Assembly (NCBI GenBank): GCA_030673725.1 | Contig: DAOVIL010000035.1 | Span: forward strand, 1-6,327 | DNA from: Candidatus Aenigmatarchaeota archaeon | GTDB taxonomy: Archaea > Aenigmatarchaeota > Aenigmatarchaeia > QMZP01 | DNA: 6,327 nucleotides | Direction: 5' to 3' | Shown here: positions 4,532 to 6,327 of the stretch, in pieces | Numbering within the stretch: the stretch's first letter is position 1 | Layout of the letters: every line of letters begins with the position of its first letter | The notes under the pieces: model-generated | What the model was told of the DNA's origin: nothing | Databases searched by the model: none | What the model saw: the letters and a program-made list of their open reading frames with translations, nothing else | Translations under genes and position numbers: made by a program

Positions 4532-4786
4532 ATGGTATACATTCTCCCTGAGGATGGGGAGAGATTGATGGAGATGAGAAGCAGCAACAGGAGGACGTAT
4601 GTCAGGTACCAGATGCTGATATGGGACATCTCCCAGGCCCTGAAAAGGGAGGAGATAGACGATTATTTTGTTGAGGATATGAAGGAGCTCAAGAAGATAG
4701 AAGGCAATTGGCTGAGCAAGAGGTACTTCACAAACGAGTTCTACAAAAAGGTAAAGGTCATGCTAAGAAGAGATAGGGACAAGTAG
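4532..4786 (+). CDS. Small charged hypothetical protein, second gene after the methyltransferase
   Basis: This 84-residue protein of unknown function starts MVYILPEDGE and ends MLRRDRDK. It is highly charged, rich in Lys, Arg, Glu and Asp, and probably all-helical from residue 9 on. It has several Tyr and Trp, no Cys, no signal peptide and no membrane segment. Its ATG is one base past the methyltransferase stop and has a good ribosome site, so the two are probably one operon; a helper role for the enzyme is possible but unproven. The last 29 bases (4758-4786) overlap the end of the radical SAM gene on the other strand. The frame fits local codon use (AGG, ATA, GAG), which argues against its being an antisense shadow, and most of it lies outside the overlap. 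Confidence 0.65.
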   Translation: MVYILPEDGERLMEMRSSNRRTYVRYQMLIWDISQALKREEIDDYFVEDMKELKKIEGNWLSKRYFTNEFYKKVKVMLRRDRDK

Positions 4787-6197
4787 GGTCAGACGCCATC
4801 CAGTTTCCTGTCAGGCCGAAAGCGTTCAGCCTGCAGCCCCCGCATATGTCCTTCTGCGCGCATTTCCTGCACCTTCCCTTGAGCTTCCTCTTGTCCCTCA
4901 GTGTCTTGAATACCCTGTGGTTTATCCAGATGTCCTTCAGGTCCTGCACCAGCAGGCTTCCCAGCTTCACGTCAGTCGCGCACGCGCATGGAAGGACGAA
5001 CCCGTCTGAGGAGAGGCCGCAGTAGTTTATGCCTGCTGAGCAGCCGCCGAACCTCCCTGAAAGCTTGTTGACCATCTTTGCCACGTCTGTCCCGAAGTTC
5101 TCTGTATGCCTCCTCTCATATCCAGAGAGTATCTCTCCCACAGGTATTATGTCGCCTCCTGTCAACTCATAGCAGGTCCTGGCGTAATAGGTCATCCCCC
5201 TGGCATAGCACTGCATGCCGCCGTCCTTTACGCTTTTCTGGAGCTTCCTGGCCAGCATCTCCAGCGCGTCCCTCATCTGCCTGGGACTCACGTCCTTATG
5301 CTGTATGTTTTTGCCCCTTCCTGCAGGAAGTATCCTGGACAGGTAGAACCTTGTGGCCCCCAGCTTCTCTGCCAGCTCCATTATCCGGGGCAGCTCCCTG
5401 AAGGTCTTCTGTGTAAGGGTGGTGTTCACTATCACCTCATCGAAATCCTTGTTCCTGGTGCAGTTCCTTATCCCCCTGACAGCCTTGTCGAATGCCCCTT
5501 TCACGCCCCTGAACGCATCATGAGTCTTTGCCGTAGAGCCGTCCAGGCCTATCTCTACGCGCCTTATGCCGGCCTCTGTTATGTGGCTTGACATCTCCTT
5601 AGTGATGAGCGTGCCATTGGAAGCCAGGGTGCAGTATATGCCCTTTCTGGCGGCATGCTTGGCTATCGCCAGCAGGTCCTTCCTCATGAGGGGTTCGCCT
5701 CCAGAGAAGCCTATCGCCACAATCCCTGCGTCAGCGAGCTTGTCCACCACCTGGAAGGACTGTGTGGTGGTAAGGTCCCTGGTATTCTGGCCTGTGTCCC
5801 CGTAGCAGTGCTTGCAGTCCAGGTTGCACTTGCCCGTGAAGTTCCACACCACGACTGCAGGTATGCCTGTGGGCTGGGGCTTGTTTATCCCGAACTGCTT
5901 TATCCCCTTCAGTACAGCTATTATCGTCCTTCTGTAAAGGGGATCAGCCGCCATCTTCCTGACGTTCTCCGGCGAGACGCCCTGCCTGGCAAAGAAGAAC
6001 TTGACGAACTTCTCGAGCACATTTGCGTTCGCCTTGCAGTGCATGCACTCCCCGTTGTTCTTCCCTGTCGCCAGCTTGTCCAGCACATTCTCTATCCTGG
6101 GCCTCTTGCATACAGGGCACACCCTCAGCATGCCCCAGGCCGCGAACTCCGGGAAGCCCCTCAAAAGCGAACGCTGGCCGAACATTTTCCTTGGCAT
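4758..6197 (-). CDS. Radical SAM/SPASM protein with N-terminal Cys4 zinc ribbon
   Basis: The 479-residue protein should cleave S-adenosylmethionine at a 4Fe-4S cluster to make a radical for modifying a peptide or cofactor; the substrate is unknown. Residues 27-54 hold two CXXC pairs (C27, C30, C51, C54), a likely zinc ribbon. The radical SAM core starts near 112, with the CX3CX2C cluster at C124, C128, C131, then FSGGEPL (164-170), ASNGTL (192-197) and EIGLDG (215-220). The SPASM domain shows CX12GX4C (C386, C404) and CX2CX5CX2C (C443, C446, C452, C455), then C473; these should hold extra Fe-S clusters. C393 and C406 are additional. ATG 6197 is chosen over a longer frame because TTAATATC lies 30 bases upstream, giving a leaderless message. 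The core resembles AhbC/AhbD, NirJ and PqqE-type enzymes, but no partner genes are present. Confidence 0.9.
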   Translation of the reverse strand: MPRKMFGQRSLLRGFPEFAAWGMLRVCPVCKRPRIENVLDKLATGKNNGECMHCKANANVLEKFVKFFFARQGVSPENVRKMAADPLYRRTIIAVLKGIKQFGINKPQPTGIPAVVVWNFTGKCNLDCKHCYGDTGQNTRDLTTTQSFQVVDKLADAGIVAIGFSGGEPLMRKDLLAIAKHAARKGIYCTLASNGTLITKEMSSHITEAGIRRVEIGLDGSTAKTHDAFRGVKGAFDKAVRGIRNCTRNKDFDEVIVNTTLTQKTFRELPRIMELAEKLGATRFYLSRILPAGRGKNIQHKDVSPRQMRDALEMLARKLQKSVKDGGMQCYARGMTYYARTCYELTGGDIIPVGEILSGYERRHTENFGTDVAKMVNKLSGRFGGCSAGINYCGLSSDGFVLPCACATDVKLGSLLVQDLKDIWINHRVFKTLRDKRKLKGRCRKCAQKDICGGCRLNAFGLTGNWMASDPTCPYLFLA

Positions 6198-6218
6198 AAT
6201 CTCTAAGATTAGCTTCAA

Positions 6219-6233
6219 GGATATTAATAATCC
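6219..6233. promoter_or_regulatory. Near-symmetrical AT element, promoter of the radical SAM gene
   Basis: On the minus strand TTAATATC (6227 down to 6220) starts 30 bases before the ATG at 6197 and is followed by CTTG, as is the TATA box at 189. The element has GGAT/ATCC ends around an ATTAAT centre, so it could also drive transcription rightwards from about 6253. Confidence 0.6.
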
Positions 6234-6266
6234 AAACCTGGTGCATCGTCGATAGAAGAGGCCTAG

Positions 6267-6327
6267 ATGTGGGTGCCAGAAATTTCCTGTTTGAAGCTGG
6301 CGGGCCTGTGGAAGAAGATGTATCACT
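6267..6327 (+). CDS. Possible start of a divergent gene cut by the window end
   Basis: ATG at 6267 opens a frame (MWVPEISCLK and on) that stays open to the window end, 20 full codons. GAAGAGG (6255-6261) lies 5 bases before it, and the AT element at 6219-6233 could start transcription about 14 bases upstream. Twenty codons are too few to prove coding or identify a product. Confidence 0.3.
   Translation, partial: MWVPEISCLKLAGLWKKMYH

Noticed and set aside
6198..6326. Upstream extension of the radical SAM frame by 43 residues
   Set aside because: It would run through the TATA box and promoter. The ATG at 6197 fits the leaderless distance and precedes the zinc-ribbon region.

Overview
The window looks archaeal. 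Arg is coded mostly by AGG and Ile very often by ATA. Several genes have an archaeal TATA element (TTTATATC, TTTAAATC, TTAATATC) 26-30 bases ahead of an ATG, the geometry of leaderless transcripts, while internal operon genes carry GGAGG/GGTGA-type ribosome sites. The lineage cannot be named safely; an uncultivated archaeon (DPANN, Thermoplasmatota-like or similar) is only an inference.

Left region (1-2085): the AT-rich 3' end of an unidentified gene (1-177) is followed by a tightly coupled three-gene operon (218-1537). It encodes a cysteine-rich protein, an acidic protein of unknown function and a tyrosine recombinase reduced to its catalytic domain with all six catalytic residues present. 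A 17/19 direct repeat brackets the last two genes (567-585 and 1538-1556), so they could be a 971-bp mobile unit. A small 58-codon cysteine-rich gene follows (1590-1766). Next comes a gene-poor stretch (1767-2085) with AT-rich repeats, then a run of palindromes and a short ORF just ahead of glnA. This is the most likely place for undescribed cis-regulation.

Middle region (2086-4786): a complete type I glutamine synthetase gene, with the catalytic motifs intact and without the E. coli adenylylation motif. It is followed by a two-gene unit encoding a SAM-dependent methyltransferase and an 84-residue charged protein of unknown function.

Right region (4758-6327): on the minus strand, a radical SAM/SPASM protein with a Cys4 zinc-ribbon-like N-terminus. 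Its 3' end overlaps the 84-residue gene by 29 bp, convergently. Its promoter lies in a near-symmetrical AT element that may also drive a rightward gene cut by the window end.

How the genes work together: only the glutamine synthetase has a clear metabolic role (ammonia assimilation). The methyltransferase and radical SAM protein have recognisable chemistry but unknown substrates. The recombinase operon looks like accessory DNA set among chromosomal genes. No tRNA, rRNA, CRISPR array or insertion sequence was seen.
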